DNA of 64,000 nt from Gammaproteobacteria bacterium (GTDB lineage: Bacteria; Pseudomonadota; Gammaproteobacteria; Enterobacterales; Alteromonadaceae): contig JAFLDV010000008.1 in assembly GCA_017302255.1 (NCBI GenBank), positions 58,621-122,620 of the forward strand, written 5' to 3'. The translations under genes and the position numbers were made by a program. Numbering within the stretch: position 1 is the stretch's first letter; every line of letters begins with the position of its first letter. Below, piece after piece: positions 9,254-18,511 of this stretch. The notes below the pieces were generated by a model. The model made no database searches, had not been told where the DNA came from, and saw nothing but the letters and a program-made list of their open reading frames with translations.

Positions 9254-10231
9254 ATCAATAATCTGCAATTTTTACGTGCCTTCGCCGCCATCAGTGTGGT
9301 GCTATTCCATATTATTGATTCCGTAGTAACTTATTCGTTAGATACCACATGGTTGAACTTTTTGGCGGGTTGGGGCGCGCTGGGTGTAGATCTATTTTTC
9401 GTCATCTCTGGTTTTGTCATGTTGCATGCCCAGTTGCAGCATCGACTCTCCCCATCAGTGTTTTTGCAAAAGCGTTTAATTCGAATAGTACCAATGTATT
9501 GGGGATTAACTGCCCTAGTTGTTCTAATTTATCTGCTGTTTCCGGCTATTTTTCGCGAGTTACAGATCAACGAGTCTTGGGCTATTTCCTCTTTCGCGTT
9601 TATGTCTTGGTTTTGGATAGACAAGCATCCTGTTGTTTATGTCGGCTGGACATTGGAATGGGAGATACTGTTTTATGTGCTTTTTGCCATTTCATTATGG
9701 ATAAACAAAATAAGATCGCAGTTGGTAATGTTAACTTCGGGCTTGGTCTTGCTCGCAATATCTAGCCAGCACTTAATCATCATCGAGTTTTTGTTCGGAA
9801 TTTTTGCTGCCTACCTTTATCACTTTCATCGACCTGCAAGAAAGGTCGGCTGGACCTTGCTGTTAGTTGGTGTTGGGTTGTTTTTAGCGACACTGCACGC
9901 GAAGTATCGAATGCTGGCTTTTGATCTCAGTCTTTATCGGACGTTGATCTGGGGAGTGCCCGCATTTTTTGTGGTGCTTGGGGCTAGTGTGATTGGTCAA
10001 CTTCGCTGGTCAAGTCTGACCTATTTAGGAAATGCTTCGTATAGCATTTACTTGCTGCAGATGCTTAGCATTCCTGTGTTTTATAAAGGAATGCTGTTGA
10101 TAACTCCAGAACTGCCGACGGATGTGTTGGCACTTGGCTGTTTAGTGTTTACTGTGGTTGCAGGTTGTATTGTTTACACAATCTTGGAAAAACCTCTAAC
10201 CAAGACATTGCAGCAGAAATTCTCTGGTTAA
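9251..10231 (+). CDS. Acyltransferase 3 family membrane protein
   Basis: This 326-residue integral membrane protein belongs to the acyltransferase 3 (OafA/WecH-type) family, which moves acetyl or other acyl groups onto sugars or other surface molecules. The family's N-terminal motif is clear: QFLRAFAAISVVLFH, with the conserved arginine and histidine in the first membrane helix. GVDLFFVISGFVM is the second signature. About ten hydrophobic helices follow, ending in a short basic tail. The gene stands alone, so its acceptor cannot be deduced. In-frame stop codon TAA at 9227 leaves no earlier ATG, GTG or TTG, so the start is the ATG buried in a hairpin. Confidence 0.88.
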   Translation: MINNLQFLRAFAAISVVLFHIIDSVVTYSLDTTWLNFLAGWGALGVDLFFVISGFVMLHAQLQHRLSPSVFLQKRLIRIVPMYWGLTALVVLIYLLFPAIFRELQINESWAISSFAFMSWFWIDKHPVVYVGWTLEWEILFYVLFAISLWINKIRSQLVMLTSGLVLLAISSQHLIIIEFLFGIFAAYLYHFHRPARKVGWTLLLVGVGLFLATLHAKYRMLAFDLSLYRTLIWGVPAFFVVLGASVIGQLRWSSLTYLGNASYSIYLLQMLSIPVFYKGMLLITPELPTDVLALGCLVFTVVAGCIVYTILEKPLTKTLQQKFSG

Positions 10232-10240
10232 AAGCAGGCT

Positions 10241-10269
10241 GACCATGGTGACGAAAAAGCACCATGGTC
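10241..10269. terminator. Hairpin between convergent genes
   Basis: A perfect 10-bp stem (GACCATGGTG/CACCATGGTC) with a 9-base loop, followed only by TTATTTA. It is probably the 3' end of the acyltransferase transcript; the weak T-tract leaves this uncertain. Confidence 0.5.
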
Positions 10270-10286
10270 TTATTTAGTGAGAGCCG

Positions 10287-10505
10287 CTATAGCTGATCGA
10301 TCTGCTGTTTCAGTTGGTAGGATTTGTCAGTAACTATTGTTTCCAGCACTGCAACTCTTTGCTTTAATTCAACAATTTCTTTAGAAAGTTGATCGTTATT
10401 GGCATTGGCTCCAGCCAATTTTACCTTGGTTTTAGTATGTTGTTCATAAAATGCATAAGCAAAAGCACCGATCACCGCAACAAAACCAACATCAAAAACG
10501 CCCAT
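10287..10505 (-). CDS. PspB-like small membrane protein
   Basis: This 72-residue protein has one N-terminal hydrophobic segment (VGFVAVIGAFAYAFY, about residues 5-20). A charged coiled-coil tail follows, ending in ELKQRVAVLETIVTDKSYQLKQQI. The tail resembles that of phage-shock protein PspB (a heptad pattern with a conserved R-x-x-x-LE-x-I-x-TD). PspB with PspC senses envelope stress and recruits PspA, but no pspA, pspC or pspF gene is adjacent, so a role in that response is inference. The frame is open 27 codons further up. I choose this ATG because AGGAA lies about eight bases before it and the upstream extension is not membrane-like. Confidence 0.65.
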   Translation of the reverse strand: MGVFDVGFVAVIGAFAYAFYEQHTKTKVKLAGANANNDQLSKEIVELKQRVAVLETIVTDKSYQLKQQIDQL

Positions 10506-10680
10506 AGCAGTATTCCTTTTTAAAATGAGTTTAAACGGTTCAGCAATTAATATGCCAATGTCTATTTGATTGATTTTAAACGTCATTTTTAAAAATGCAA
10601 TTTGCCGATTTAGAAGATTTACTAAAAAATGGTCAAATCCTTTGCTTAACAGTGATAAAATTCACCAAATTTCCATCATG

Positions 10681-11196
10681 ATGAGTGCGCCCGTGTCGAT
10701 GAAAACCGATGAAGACTGGATGTTGTACGCAATGTCATTAGCTGCAAAAGCTGAAGCTGTCGGAGAAATTCCGGTTGGTGCTGTGGTCGTCATAGATAAC
10801 GAAATTGTGGGTGAAGGTTGGAATCAATCGATTATGCAACATGATCCTTCCGCTCATGCAGAGATGCTGGCAGTTCGCGCAGCGGGGGCTCGGATTGGCA
10901 ATTATCGAATGTTGGATGCAACTTTATATGTCACGTTAGAACCTTGTGCCATGTGTGCTGGCCTTTTGGTGCATGCTCGGGTTAAACGCGTGGTGTTTGG
11001 GGCTACAGATCTCAAGACCGGAGCTTGTGGGTCAGTAATGGATTTGGCTCGCCATCCCACCTTAAATCACCAATTGCAGGTAGATGGTGGTGTATTAGCT
11101 GAGCAGTGTTCTCAGCAACTGTCGGCTTTCTTTAAACGACGTCGGGCAGAGCAGAAAGCCCTAAAACAAGCCAAACATAAAGACATTACGAGTTGA
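10681..11196 (+). CDS. tadA: tRNA-specific adenosine deaminase
   Basis: TadA deaminates the wobble adenosine (A34) of tRNA-Arg to inosine. The zinc-dependent deaminase signature is complete: HAEMLAV supplies a histidine ligand and the catalytic glutamate, and PCAMCAG supplies two cysteine ligands. KTGACGS and the family-typical NYRMLDATLYVTLEPC are also present. The protein is about 171 residues (E. coli 167). The frame is open to 10570, but the upstream residues do not look like TadA. No good ribosome site marks the start; ATG at 10678, 10681 or 10699 are all possible. The neighbourhood tadA, mltF, purL is conserved in enterobacteria and supports the call. Confidence 0.95.
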   Translation: MSAPVSMKTDEDWMLYAMSLAAKAEAVGEIPVGAVVVIDNEIVGEGWNQSIMQHDPSAHAEMLAVRAAGARIGNYRMLDATLYVTLEPCAMCAGLLVHARVKRVVFGATDLKTGACGSVMDLARHPTLNHQLQVDGGVLAEQCSQQLSAFFKRRRAEQKALKQAKHKDITS

Positions 11197-11202
11197 AGTC
11201 GA

Positions 11203-11367
11203 TCAGACAGAAGTAGCTTCGAGAGGGGCTTGCAGTAAAGCTGTGTAATTACGTTGCCGGCGATGTAATTTCACCACTGCGACGTTGCGTTTTACGCGAC
11301 GACGGCTAGCACCGACATCCATCAGACGACGTTTTTTCAGCATTTTTGGTCTCTTTCTACGTAACAT
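11203..11367 (-). CDS. Small, highly basic 54-residue protein of unknown function
   Basis: A short open frame encodes 54 residues starting MLRRKRPKMLKKRR, with about a third lysine or arginine and an acidic-poor tail (LLQAPLEATSV). I do not recognise it. Support for coding comes from a good ribosome site (AGGAA, about eight bases before the ATG) and its place 63 bases downstream of mltF on the same strand. It ends seven bases from the tadA stop on the opposite strand. The composition suggests binding to RNA, DNA or another polyanion, but that is only inference. No terminator separates it from mltF, so it may share that transcript. Confidence 0.6.
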   Translation of the reverse strand: MLRRKRPKMLKKRRLMDVGASRRRVKRNVAVVKLHRRQRNYTALLQAPLEATSV

Positions 11368-11430
11368 CGATATTTCCTAAATTCGTTGATTATTCATTTG
11401 AGTGCAAGCGAATTCGACAATTCTGTCATA

Positions 11431-12858
11431 TTACTGTTTGATTACTGGCTTCAGCACAGGAGTTAGTTGTGGGCGTTGCGACTCGGCTTGCTGCTTCTGT
11501 TGCAATTTGGCTTCGGTTTGCTTCTTTTCATCAACCCATAACAACGTATCATAATAACGCCGAACATTTTCTACATAATAAACTGCATGGTCGCCCCGTG
11601 CAAAACCTGTCCTAGTTTGACTGTAGTACTTGCGCTGGCGCAACAACGGCAAACGTTGTTTCACTTCGGCCCATTTATCCGGATCTGCGCCGTCTTTTTC
11701 AGTGAGTAACCTTGCACTCTCGACGTGCGACAAGCCCAAATTGTAGGCGGCAATTGCAAACCACAAACGGTCAGGTTGTTGAATTCGTTCAGGGATCAAG
11801 CCAATCAACTTTTGCAGAAATTTACTCCCGCCTCGAATACTCTGCGCTGCATCCACCCGACTTGAAACATTCATTAAGTTTGCCGTTGGTACAGTTAGCA
11901 TCATCATGCCAACAACCCCCTGCGGGCTGCGTGCTTTGGGATCCCAACGTGATTCTTGATAAGCCATAGCGGCAAGGATCCGCCAGTCTAATGGCCCTGC
12001 ATACTGTTCAAACAAATTACGATACCGCGGCAAAGTGCGATCAATGGCATCAATATATTCTAGGGTGTCGGCATAATTGAATTTTTTGACGTGGCCAAAA
12101 TACTTATCTTCTAGCGTGAGCAGTTCTGCGTTTTCATAACTGCGACCGAAGAACTCAATTAAAACGGTAAATAAAGAATCATCATCAGTGCGACGTAATA
12201 ACCAAGCGACAGGTTGATCATGTTTCAGGGTAAATGCCACGCCTAACGATGGATAAAATCGCTGGTTAATCGCTAGCATATGCGAATCTGCAAGGGTGTA
12301 ACGAATTTTCCCCTCGGCGACAGCTTGCAACAATTCAGTTGCATCATCGGTATCGTTCAGTTGTACATCGAGACTTGGCTGGTCACCTTGCATGGTAATT
12401 AATGTTTCAGCTTGGCTAGAGCCTTTGTTCACGACAATAGGTTCATCTAGTTCAGCCAGCGATTTTGGCCGTTTTTTGCCAAGCCGATAGACCAGAACCT
12501 CATCGCTTTGTTGATAAGCGGGAGCCAAACGAAATTCTTTTTGCAGCTTTTCGGAGATAGTGGCACCGCTGGCGATCAAATCAATTTCATTATTTTTGAG
12601 TTTTAGCAGTAATTCTTCGAGGTGAAAGCTTGGCACTAGCTCTAATTTAACCCCAAGTTTAACCGCAAAGGCTTCGGCTAACTCATATTCATAGCCTGTC
12701 GCACCATCAGGGCCAACAAAATAGCTGGTTGGACCATTTAAGATGCCGACACGAATGCTATCTCTTTGATAGATTTGATGTAAATGCATAGGTTCAGGCG
12801 CCGGTGCACAGGACACCAAGCTGAAAACTACCATCAAACCAAGCAAAAACCGACGCAT
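11431..12858 (-). CDS. mltF: Membrane-bound lytic murein transglycosylase F
   Basis: MltF cleaves peptidoglycan glycan strands, forming 1,6-anhydromuramic ends, from the inner face of the outer membrane. The 475-residue protein starts with a lipoprotein signal peptide (lipobox LVSC, cysteine at about residue 17). It continues with a solute-binding-protein-like domain (about 30-265), which in the family regulates activity. It then has a lysozyme-like SLT domain with AMAYQESRWDP, where the glutamate is catalytic, and AAYNLG. The tail is glutamine and lysine rich. AAGG lies eight bases before the ATG. The gene is divergent from purL, as in E. coli. Its anhydromuropeptide products would feed recycling enzymes such as AnmK at 54838. 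Confidence 0.96.
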   Translation of the reverse strand: MRRFLLGLMVVFSLVSCAPAPEPMHLHQIYQRDSIRVGILNGPTSYFVGPDGATGYEYELAEAFAVKLGVKLELVPSFHLEELLLKLKNNEIDLIASGATISEKLQKEFRLAPAYQQSDEVLVYRLGKKRPKSLAELDEPIVVNKGSSQAETLITMQGDQPSLDVQLNDTDDATELLQAVAEGKIRYTLADSHMLAINQRFYPSLGVAFTLKHDQPVAWLLRRTDDDSLFTVLIEFFGRSYENAELLTLEDKYFGHVKKFNYADTLEYIDAIDRTLPRYRNLFEQYAGPLDWRILAAMAYQESRWDPKARSPQGVVGMMMLTVPTANLMNVSSRVDAAQSIRGGSKFLQKLIGLIPERIQQPDRLWFAIAAYNLGLSHVESARLLTEKDGADPDKWAEVKQRLPLLRQRKYYSQTRTGFARGDHAVYYVENVRRYYDTLLWVDEKKQTEAKLQQKQQAESQRPQLTPVLKPVIKQ

Positions 12859-13003
12859 TGACCATGCCTTTTTTAGGAAATAGCCGGTATTTATATCAAA
12901 TTTTCAACAAAAAATCAGGCTTCTATAAATTAGTGGAGGTTAATTGTGCGACTGATTAGCACTCAAGATGGCTAATTACATACCCAAACCGTGGTTTTTT
13001 CTT

Positions 13004-13009
13004 TATAAT
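13004..13009 (+). promoter_or_regulatory. Possible -10 element of purL
   Basis: A perfect TATAAT lies 51 bases before the purL start. No convincing -35 box is seen at 16-18 bases. A short palindrome (AAACCGTGGTTT, 12986-12997) sits in its place and could be a regulator site; it does not match the PurR consensus. Confidence 0.4.
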
Positions 13010-13060
13010 ATGGGGCCGATTTCAGGTTCCGTCCATGACCAACCCACGGGAAAAAAGTTT

Positions 13061-16000
13061 ATGTTAATCCTGCGTGGTGCAGCCGCACTGTCCGAGTTCC
13101 GAGTTCAAAAAATCATTGATCTATGCGCAAATGCCAAATTGCCGGTCACTGATGTTTATGCCGAGTTTATGCATTTTGCTGATGTGAGTGCGCCACTCAC
13201 CAGCGAAGAACACTCAACCCTTGAAAAACTGCTGACTTATGGACCATCACTGGCGAGTCACCAGCCACAAGGACAGTTATTCCTTGTTACTCCTCGGCCG
13301 GGCACCATTTCGCCTTGGGCTTCTAAAGCGACTGATATTGCTCACAATTGTGGTTTAGGGAAAGTTTTACGTTTAGAGCGCGGTGTCGCTTATTACGTGG
13401 AAACCTCAGTTGTATTAACCGCTGAACAGACAAAACAAGTTGCCGGACTCTTGCATGACCGGATGATGGAAGCGGTGTTTAGCGAAATGACGCAAGCACA
13501 AAGCTTATTCCGCAAAGCAGAACCAGCGCCGTTATCGTCGGTAGACATCCTGAACGGTGGTCGTGAAGCTTTAGCGACAGCCAACATTCAATTGGGCTTG
13601 GCATTAGCGGATGATGAAATCGATTATTTAGTGACGAATTTTACCGCGTTAGGCCGTAATCCGAACGATATTGAACTCTATATGTTTGCCCAAGCGAACT
13701 CAGAGCATTGTCGTCACAAGATTTTTAACGCCGATTGGACTATCGACGGCGAACAACAGCCTAAGTCGCTGTTTAAAATGATTAAAAACACCTTCGAACA
13801 AACACCAGATTATGTGTTATCTGCATATAAAGATAACGCAGCGGTCATGGAAGGTTCGAAAGCTGGCCGTTTCTTCCCGTCGCCAGACAATCAAGAATAT
13901 CAATATCACCATGAAGATATTCATGTGCTGATGAAAGTCGAAACTCACAACCATCCAACCGCTATTTCCCCATTCCCAGGCGCAGCGACAGGCTCAGGTG
14001 GTGAGATCCGTGATGAAGGCGCGACCGGTGTTGGTTCTAAACCAAAAGCGGGTTTGGTTGGTTTCTCGGTATCAAACTTGCGTATTCCAGGCTTTGAACA
14101 GCCGTGGGAAACTGATTTTGGTAAGCCAGATCGCATCGTTTCCGCTTTAGACATCATGACTGAAGGCCCATTAGGTGGGGCAGCATTTAACAACGAATTC
14201 GGCCGGCCAAATATTTTAGGGTATTTCCGGACTTACGAAGAAAAAGTCCCAAGCCATAACGGCGAAGAAGTCCGTGGTTACCATAAGCCAATTATGCTGG
14301 CGGGTGGTTTGGGTAACATTCGCGCCGAACACGTCCAAAAAGGTGATTTACCTGTTGGTGCGAAATTAGTGGTCCTTGGCGGCCCGGCGATGAATATCGG
14401 TTTAGGCGGCGGTGCAGCTTCGTCGATGGCTTCTGGTCAATCGGCGGAAGATTTAGACTTCGCGTCAGTACAACGGGAAAACCCAGAAATTGAACGCCGT
14501 TGCCAAGAAGTTATCGACCGCTGCTGGCAGCTAGGTGCGGATAACCCAATCGTGTTTATTCACGACGTCGGTGCTGGCGGTTTATCGAACGCTTTCCCAG
14601 AGTTAGTCAATGATGGTGGTGTCGGTGGTCGGTTTGAATTGCGTAACGTGCCAAACGACGAACCAGGCATGTCGCCTCTGGAAATCTGGTGTAACGAATC
14701 GCAAGAACGTTATGTGATGGCTATCCCTGCTGACAAAATGGCGGTGTTTACCGAAATTTGTCAACGAGAGCGCGCGCCATTTGCCGTGGTTGGTGAAGCA
14801 ACAGCAGAGCGTCATTTGACTTTATCTGACCAACACTTTGGCAACACGCCAATTGATTTACCGTTGTCAGTACTTTTAGGCAAAGCGCCAAAAATGCACC
14901 GCGATGTGAGTTCAAAGCAAACTCAAGGTAAAGCCTTAGATTTGGCAGGCGTAACTATCGCTGCCGCGACTGAGCGTCTGTTACGTTTACCGACTATCGC
15001 TGAGAAAACATTCTTAATCACCATTGGTGACCGCTCGGTAACTGGCATGGTCGCTCGCGATCAAATGGTCGGCCCATGGCAGGTGCCTGTGGCAAACTGT
15101 GCGGTGACAACTGCTGCTCTTGATACTTACCATGGCGAAGCCATGTCGATGGGTGAGCGCACTCCTGTTGCCTTGTTAGATTTCGCTGCATCTGCGCGTT
15201 TGGCAGTGGCTGAAGCTATTACCAACATTGCAGCAACTGATATTGGTGAATTAAAACGCATCAAGTTATCAGCAAACTGGATGTCAGCAGCAGGTCACCC
15301 AGGTGAAGACGCAGGTCTGTACCAAGCGGTTAAAGCCATCGGTGAACAACTGTGTCCAGCGTTAGAAGTAACGATCCCAGTTGGTAAAGACTCAATGTCG
15401 ATGAAAACCAAATGGCAGCAAAATGGCGAAGATAAAGCGGTGACATCGCCGTTGTCATTGGTCATTACCGCATTTGCTCGCGTTGAAGACGTGCGTAAAA
15501 CGGTTACACCGCAACTGCGCACTGACCAAGGCGATAGCTCGTTACTGTTGATTGACTTAGGTTTAGGTGAGAACCGTTTAGGTGCCTCTTGTTTAGCGCA
15601 AGTCTACAAACAACTGGGCCAAACGGCGCCAGATTTAGCGTCACCTGAACTGTTAAGCAATTTCTTTAACGCAATCCAGCAATTGACTACTAACCAAAAA
15701 CTGTTGGCCTACCATGACCGTTCAGACGGTGGTTTATTGGTGACTTTAGCCGAAATGGCGTTTGCCGGTAAAGCTGGTTGGTCAGTTGATGTTTCAGCGC
15801 TGGGTGCTGACAACTTAGCTGCATTGTTCAGCGAAGAATTAGGCGCAGTCATTCAAGTGCGCAATAGCGATTTAGCGACAGTACAACAGGTGCTGGCTGA
15901 GTTTAACTTAGCTGCAAATAGCCATCTGCTCGGTGCAGTGAACGCAAGCGACGAGTTAGTTGTGACTTGTGGCGATGCTGTGATTTATCAAGATAGTCGC

Positions 16001-16954
16001 ACTCGTCTTCGCGCAATTTGGGCAGAAACAACTTATCAGATGCAAGCGCGTCGTGATAATCCACAATGTGCTCAGCAAGAATATGACGCCAAACTTGATC
16101 AAAAAGATCCGGGCTTAAACGTGAAGTTGAGCTTCGATCTGAATGAAGATGTCGCAGCACCATATATTCTGAAAGGCGCAAAACCACGGATCGCAGTACT
16201 GCGTGAGCAAGGCGTCAACTCCCATGTAGAAATGGCCGCCGCGTTTAACCGTGCAGGCTTCACTGCGGTTGACGTGCACATGAGCGACATCTTAAGTGGT
16301 CGTCGTACGCTAACTGACTTCAATGGTTTAGTCGCTTGTGGCGGTTTCTCATACGGTGATGTGTTAGGTGCCGGTGAAGGTTGGGCTAAATCTATTCTGT
16401 TTAATGATAAAGCTCGTGCAGAGTTTGCGGCATTTTTTGAACGTCAAAGCACTTTCACGTTAGGTGTGTGTAACGGCTGTCAAATGGTGTCGAACCTGAA
16501 GTCGATTATTCCAGGTGCAGAATTGTGGCCACGCTTTGTTCGCAACAAATCAGACCGTTTTGAAGCGCGCTTCAGCTTAGTGCAAGTGCAAAATAGCCCA
16601 TCATTGTTAATGGCTGGGATGGCTGGCTCGCAAATGCCAATCGCGGTATCTCATGGTGAAGGTCATGCTGAATTTGCCTCGGCAGCGGCGTTAGCGGCAG
16701 CAGAGCAAAGCGGCACTATCGCATTGCGTTTTGTTGACCACTACGGTCAAGTGACTGAACAATACCCGCAAAACCCGAATGGTTCTGCTAATGGTATTAC
16801 TGCACTGACCACCTCTGATGGTCGGGTGACTATCATGATGCCTCATCCTGAGCGGGTATTCCGTACTGTCAGCAACAGTTGGCATCCGGATGAATGGCAA
16901 GAAGATAGCCCGTGGATGCGCATGTTCCGTAACGCCCGGGTGTGGTTAGGTTAA
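13061..16954 (+). CDS. purL: Phosphoribosylformylglycinamidine synthase
   Basis: PurL makes formylglycinamidine ribonucleotide from FGAR, glutamine and ATP, the fourth step of purine synthesis. The single-chain form has 1297 residues (E. coli 1295). The FGAM synthase domain holds the ATP/metal region [23 protein letters not shown]. The C-terminal amidotransferase has the nucleophile in [16 protein letters not shown] and PHPERVFR. The ATG at 13061 gives the family start [11 protein letters not shown]; the frame is open 31 codons further up but that part overlaps the promoter. Together with guaB and guaA earlier in the window it supplies guanine nucleotides. A strong terminator follows. Confidence 0.98.
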   Translation: MLILRGAAALSEFRVQKIIDLCANAKLPVTDVYAEFMHFADVSAPLTSEEHSTLEKLLTYGPSLASHQPQGQLFLVTPRPGTISPWASKATDIAHNCGLGKVLRLERGVAYYVETSVVLTAEQTKQVAGLLHDRMMEAVFSEMTQAQSLFRKAEPAPLSSVDILNGGREALATANIQLGLALADDEIDYLVTNFTALGRNPNDIELYMFAQANSEHCRHKIFNADWTIDGEQQPKSLFKMIKNTFEQTPDYVLSAYKDNAAVMEGSKAGRFFPSPDNQEYQYHHEDIHVLMKVETHNHPTAISPFPGAATGSGGEIRDEGATGVGSKPKAGLVGFSVSNLRIPGFEQPWETDFGKPDRIVSALDIMTEGPLGGAAFNNEFGRPNILGYFRTYEEKVPSHNGEEVRGYHKPIMLAGGLGNIRAEHVQKGDLPVGAKLVVLGGPAMNIGLGGGAASSMASGQSAEDLDFASVQRENPEIERRCQEVIDRCWQLGADNPIVFIHDVGAGGLSNAFPELVNDGGVGGRFELRNVPNDEPGMSPLEIWCNESQERYVMAIPADKMAVFTEICQRERAPFAVVGEATAERHLTLSDQHFGNTPIDLPLSVLLGKAPKMHRDVSSKQTQGKALDLAGVTIAAATERLLRLPTIAEKTFLITIGDRSVTGMVARDQMVGPWQVPVANCAVTTAALDTYHGEAMSMGERTPVALLDFAASARLAVAEAITNIAATDIGELKRIKLSANWMSAAGHPGEDAGLYQAVKAIGEQLCPALEVTIPVGKDSMSMKTKWQQNGEDKAVTSPLSLVITAFARVEDVRKTVTPQLRTDQGDSSLLLIDLGLGENRLGASCLAQVYKQLGQTAPDLASPELLSNFFNAIQQLTTNQKLLAYHDRSDGGLLVTLAEMAFAGKAGWSVDVSALGADNLAALFSEELGAVIQVRNSDLATVQQVLAEFNLAANSHLLGAVNASDELVVTCGDAVIYQDSRTRLRAIWAETTYQMQARRDNPQCAQQEYDAKLDQKDPGLNVKLSFDLNEDVAAPYILKGAKPRIAVLREQGVNSHVEMAAAFNRAGFTAVDVHMSDILSGRRTLTDFNGLVACGGFSYGDVLGAGEGWAKSILFNDKARAEFAAFFERQSTFTLGVCNGCQMVSNLKSIIPGAELWPRFVRNKSDRFEARFSLVQVQNSPSLLMAGMAGSQMPIAVSHGEGHAEFASAAALAAAEQSGTIALRFVDHYGQVTEQYPQNPNGSANGITALTTSDGRVTIMMPHPERVFRTVSNSWHPDEWQEDSPWMRMFRNARVWLG

Positions 16955-16980
16955 CTAGCTATTGCCTGATGGCTTCAGCA

Positions 16981-17006
16981 AAAAACCAGCTTCGGCTGGT
17001 TTTTTA
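16981..17006 (+). terminator. Terminator after purL
   Basis: AAAAACCAGC and GCTGGTTTTT form a 10-bp stem closed by a stable TTCG tetraloop; T residues continue to 17006. Confidence 0.93.
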
Positions 17007-17135
17007 TTACTTCGGATTTGCCGTTTAGTCATATGTCGGCTGAAACCTGCATTGGGCTGAAGTTGAGGTATTCGTCATCGTAATTTTGCTGCTGCAACGG
17101 GTTAAACCCTCAGCTGATTGGTTGACCAGCAATGC

Positions 17136-17166
17136 AAAAAAAAAACAGCGACCGAAGTCGCTGTTT
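17136..17166 (-). terminator. Terminator downstream of ompW
   Basis: Read on the minus strand, AAACAGCGAC-TTCG-GTCGCTGTTT is followed by a long T-run (A-run at 17136-17145 on the plus strand). It lies 136 bases after the ompW stop, giving that mRNA a long 3' untranslated part. Confidence 0.85.
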
Positions 17167-17301
17167 GGTTCCCCTTATTTTTTGCATCCAAAAATGCGTT
17201 GCACCAGTTAGATAACTCTAGCTCCGTGGCGCGAATGGCGACTGTTGGGTTACCCGGCCCTGCAGTATTCCATGCCGATTGTCATCGAAATGACAAACTG
17301 A
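17167..17301. other. Structured gene-free stretch after ompW
   Basis: No gene is seen here. With the two terminators before it, the whole gap 16955-17301 is non-coding. The plus-strand segment GCTCCGTGGCGCGAATGGC...GGGTTACCC resembles the 3' half of a GEMM-type (cyclic di-GMP-I) aptamer, but the 5' half with its ACGCAAAG core is not found. It is downstream of both neighbouring genes, so a riboswitch role is doubtful. Confidence 0.25.
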
Positions 17302-18003
17302 TTACATGCTGAAACGTACGCCGACCATCACAACCATTGGGTCAATTTGTACGTCAACTTTTTGGATTGAGTTGCCGTTTACAGTGACATTGGCTTCAGT
17401 GTCGATGTCGATTTTGCTCACAGCAAAATGTGCGCCCCAGTTGTCGCTGATTTTGTAGTTAACACCCGCTTGCAGGGCTAAACCAACGCTGTCATCAAGC
17501 TCTAAATCCACGTCATCATTAGCAGTTGTCACGTTTAAAGAACGTAAAGTTGCTTTTAAAGTGTCAGACGCAGAAGCATCAAAGAATTTGGTGTAGTTCA
17601 AGCCAACGCCAACGAACGGATCAATATTGCTGTTGCCAATATCGAAGTGGTATTGCGCCACTAAAGTTGGTGGTAAATGTTTAGTGCTACCAACATCCAA
17701 ACCATCAATTGCTGAGCCTTTCACGTTTACGTCGTGGCTGAATGGGGTCGCAGCAATGAGTTCAGCAGTCCAATTATTATTGAATTTATAGTCGATAGTT
17801 AAACCCAGTTGAGTGTTGTTATTCACTGCAACTTGAGTTGAGCCTGCTGGTAAGCCTGCAACAGATTCGACCACGTTTAAAGTTGAGCTGCTGTCGTTTG
17901 GTGCAACAGTGATAGCGCCAACGTTTACTGATAAATTGGCGAAAGCTGGAACAGCTGAAAGAGCGCCTACAGCAAGTACGAGTACACGGATAGTAGTTTT
18001 CAT
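17302..18003 (-). CDS. ompW: OmpW family outer membrane protein
   Basis: OmpW proteins are small eight-stranded outer membrane barrels thought to let hydrophobic compounds through. The 233-residue precursor has a signal peptide (VLVLAVGALSAVPAFA). Alternating strands follow (LGLTIDYKFNNNWTAEL, LPPTLVAQYHF, PFVGVGLNYTKFF, SVGLALQAGVNYKI), with an OmpW-like end (IDPMVVMVGVRFSM). The family's LPPTL motif is clear. AAGGA lies seven bases before this ATG; a second ATG directly upstream (18006) is also possible. A second, different small barrel gene occurs at 60053. Confidence 0.9.
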   Translation of the reverse strand: MKTTIRVLVLAVGALSAVPAFANLSVNVGAITVAPNDSSSTLNVVESVAGLPAGSTQVAVNNNTQLGLTIDYKFNNNWTAELIAATPFSHDVNVKGSAIDGLDVGSTKHLPPTLVAQYHFDIGNSNIDPFVGVGLNYTKFFDASASDTLKATLRSLNVTTANDDVDLELDDSVGLALQAGVNYKISDNWGAHFAVSKIDIDTEANVTVNGNSIQKVDVQIDPMVVMVGVRFSM

Positions 18004-18511
18004 CATGTTTTCCTTTAAGGTTCAGTTCTAAAGCAACTGAGGGCATTTTGCGCTTGTTGTTGTTGAAAACTTTGGGCTGGATCAAGCTTTTGCGCGGGAT
18101 AAGCGGCTCTTCGTGGCAAAGCTTGATGTAAAACAAACTTTTATCGGCTTGTGTTGAACTTCTGTCGTCAGCGAAGAATCGTTATGCGCTGGCGGGCAAT
18201 GTTGCTCGGACGATGCCTTGCTGGCTATACAGTAATTTCCTGCTGTTTTGCTATAAAAAATCGCTTGGATTGTCGTTAAATGGACGAAATCACAATAAAA
18301 GCGTACCCACATTTGCAGATTGTTGAAAAATTACAGACGTATTCACTGTGCCGCGGGTTTGCTTTAAGGACGATGCTAGGTATAGTAAGCCTATGCTTAT
18401 TTGGTTACAGGCTTTGCGATTGCTGGGGTTTAGGCAGTTGCCAAGGGGGAGAACTGGCAATTCCAAATAGGTAAAACTTAGGATAGACATTTCACAATAA
18501 GAGAAAAATGT
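18004..18511. other. Divergent control region of ompW and the sugar permease gene
   Basis: No gene is supported in these 508 bases; an in-frame stretch at 18280-18474 has neither ribosome site nor plausible protein. It holds the inverted repeat at 18081-18127 and a shorter one, TTGCCA/TGGCAA at 18438-18460, 52 bases before the permease start. Promoters could not be assigned with confidence. Confidence 0.5.
18081..18127. repeat. Long inverted repeat upstream of ompW
   Basis: ATCAAGCTTTTGC and GCAAAGCTTGAT pair over 12 bp with one bulged T, around a 22-base middle. It is 78 bases upstream of the ompW start and could be an operator or a leader-RNA hairpin. Confidence 0.5.

Noticed and set aside
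12946..12975. Nine-codon frame with a strong GGAGGT site upstream of purL, a possible leader peptide
   Set aside because: The likely purL -10 box lies downstream at 13004, so this would not be in the purL transcript. No attenuator hairpins follow.
17118..17312. 64-codon open frame on the plus strand
   Set aside because: It runs through the ompW terminator's A-run and the structured non-coding stretch, with no ribosome site; the translated protein has no plausible fold.
18280..18474. 64-codon frame between ompW and the permease gene
   Set aside because: No ribosome site, unlikely composition, and it overlaps the control region.
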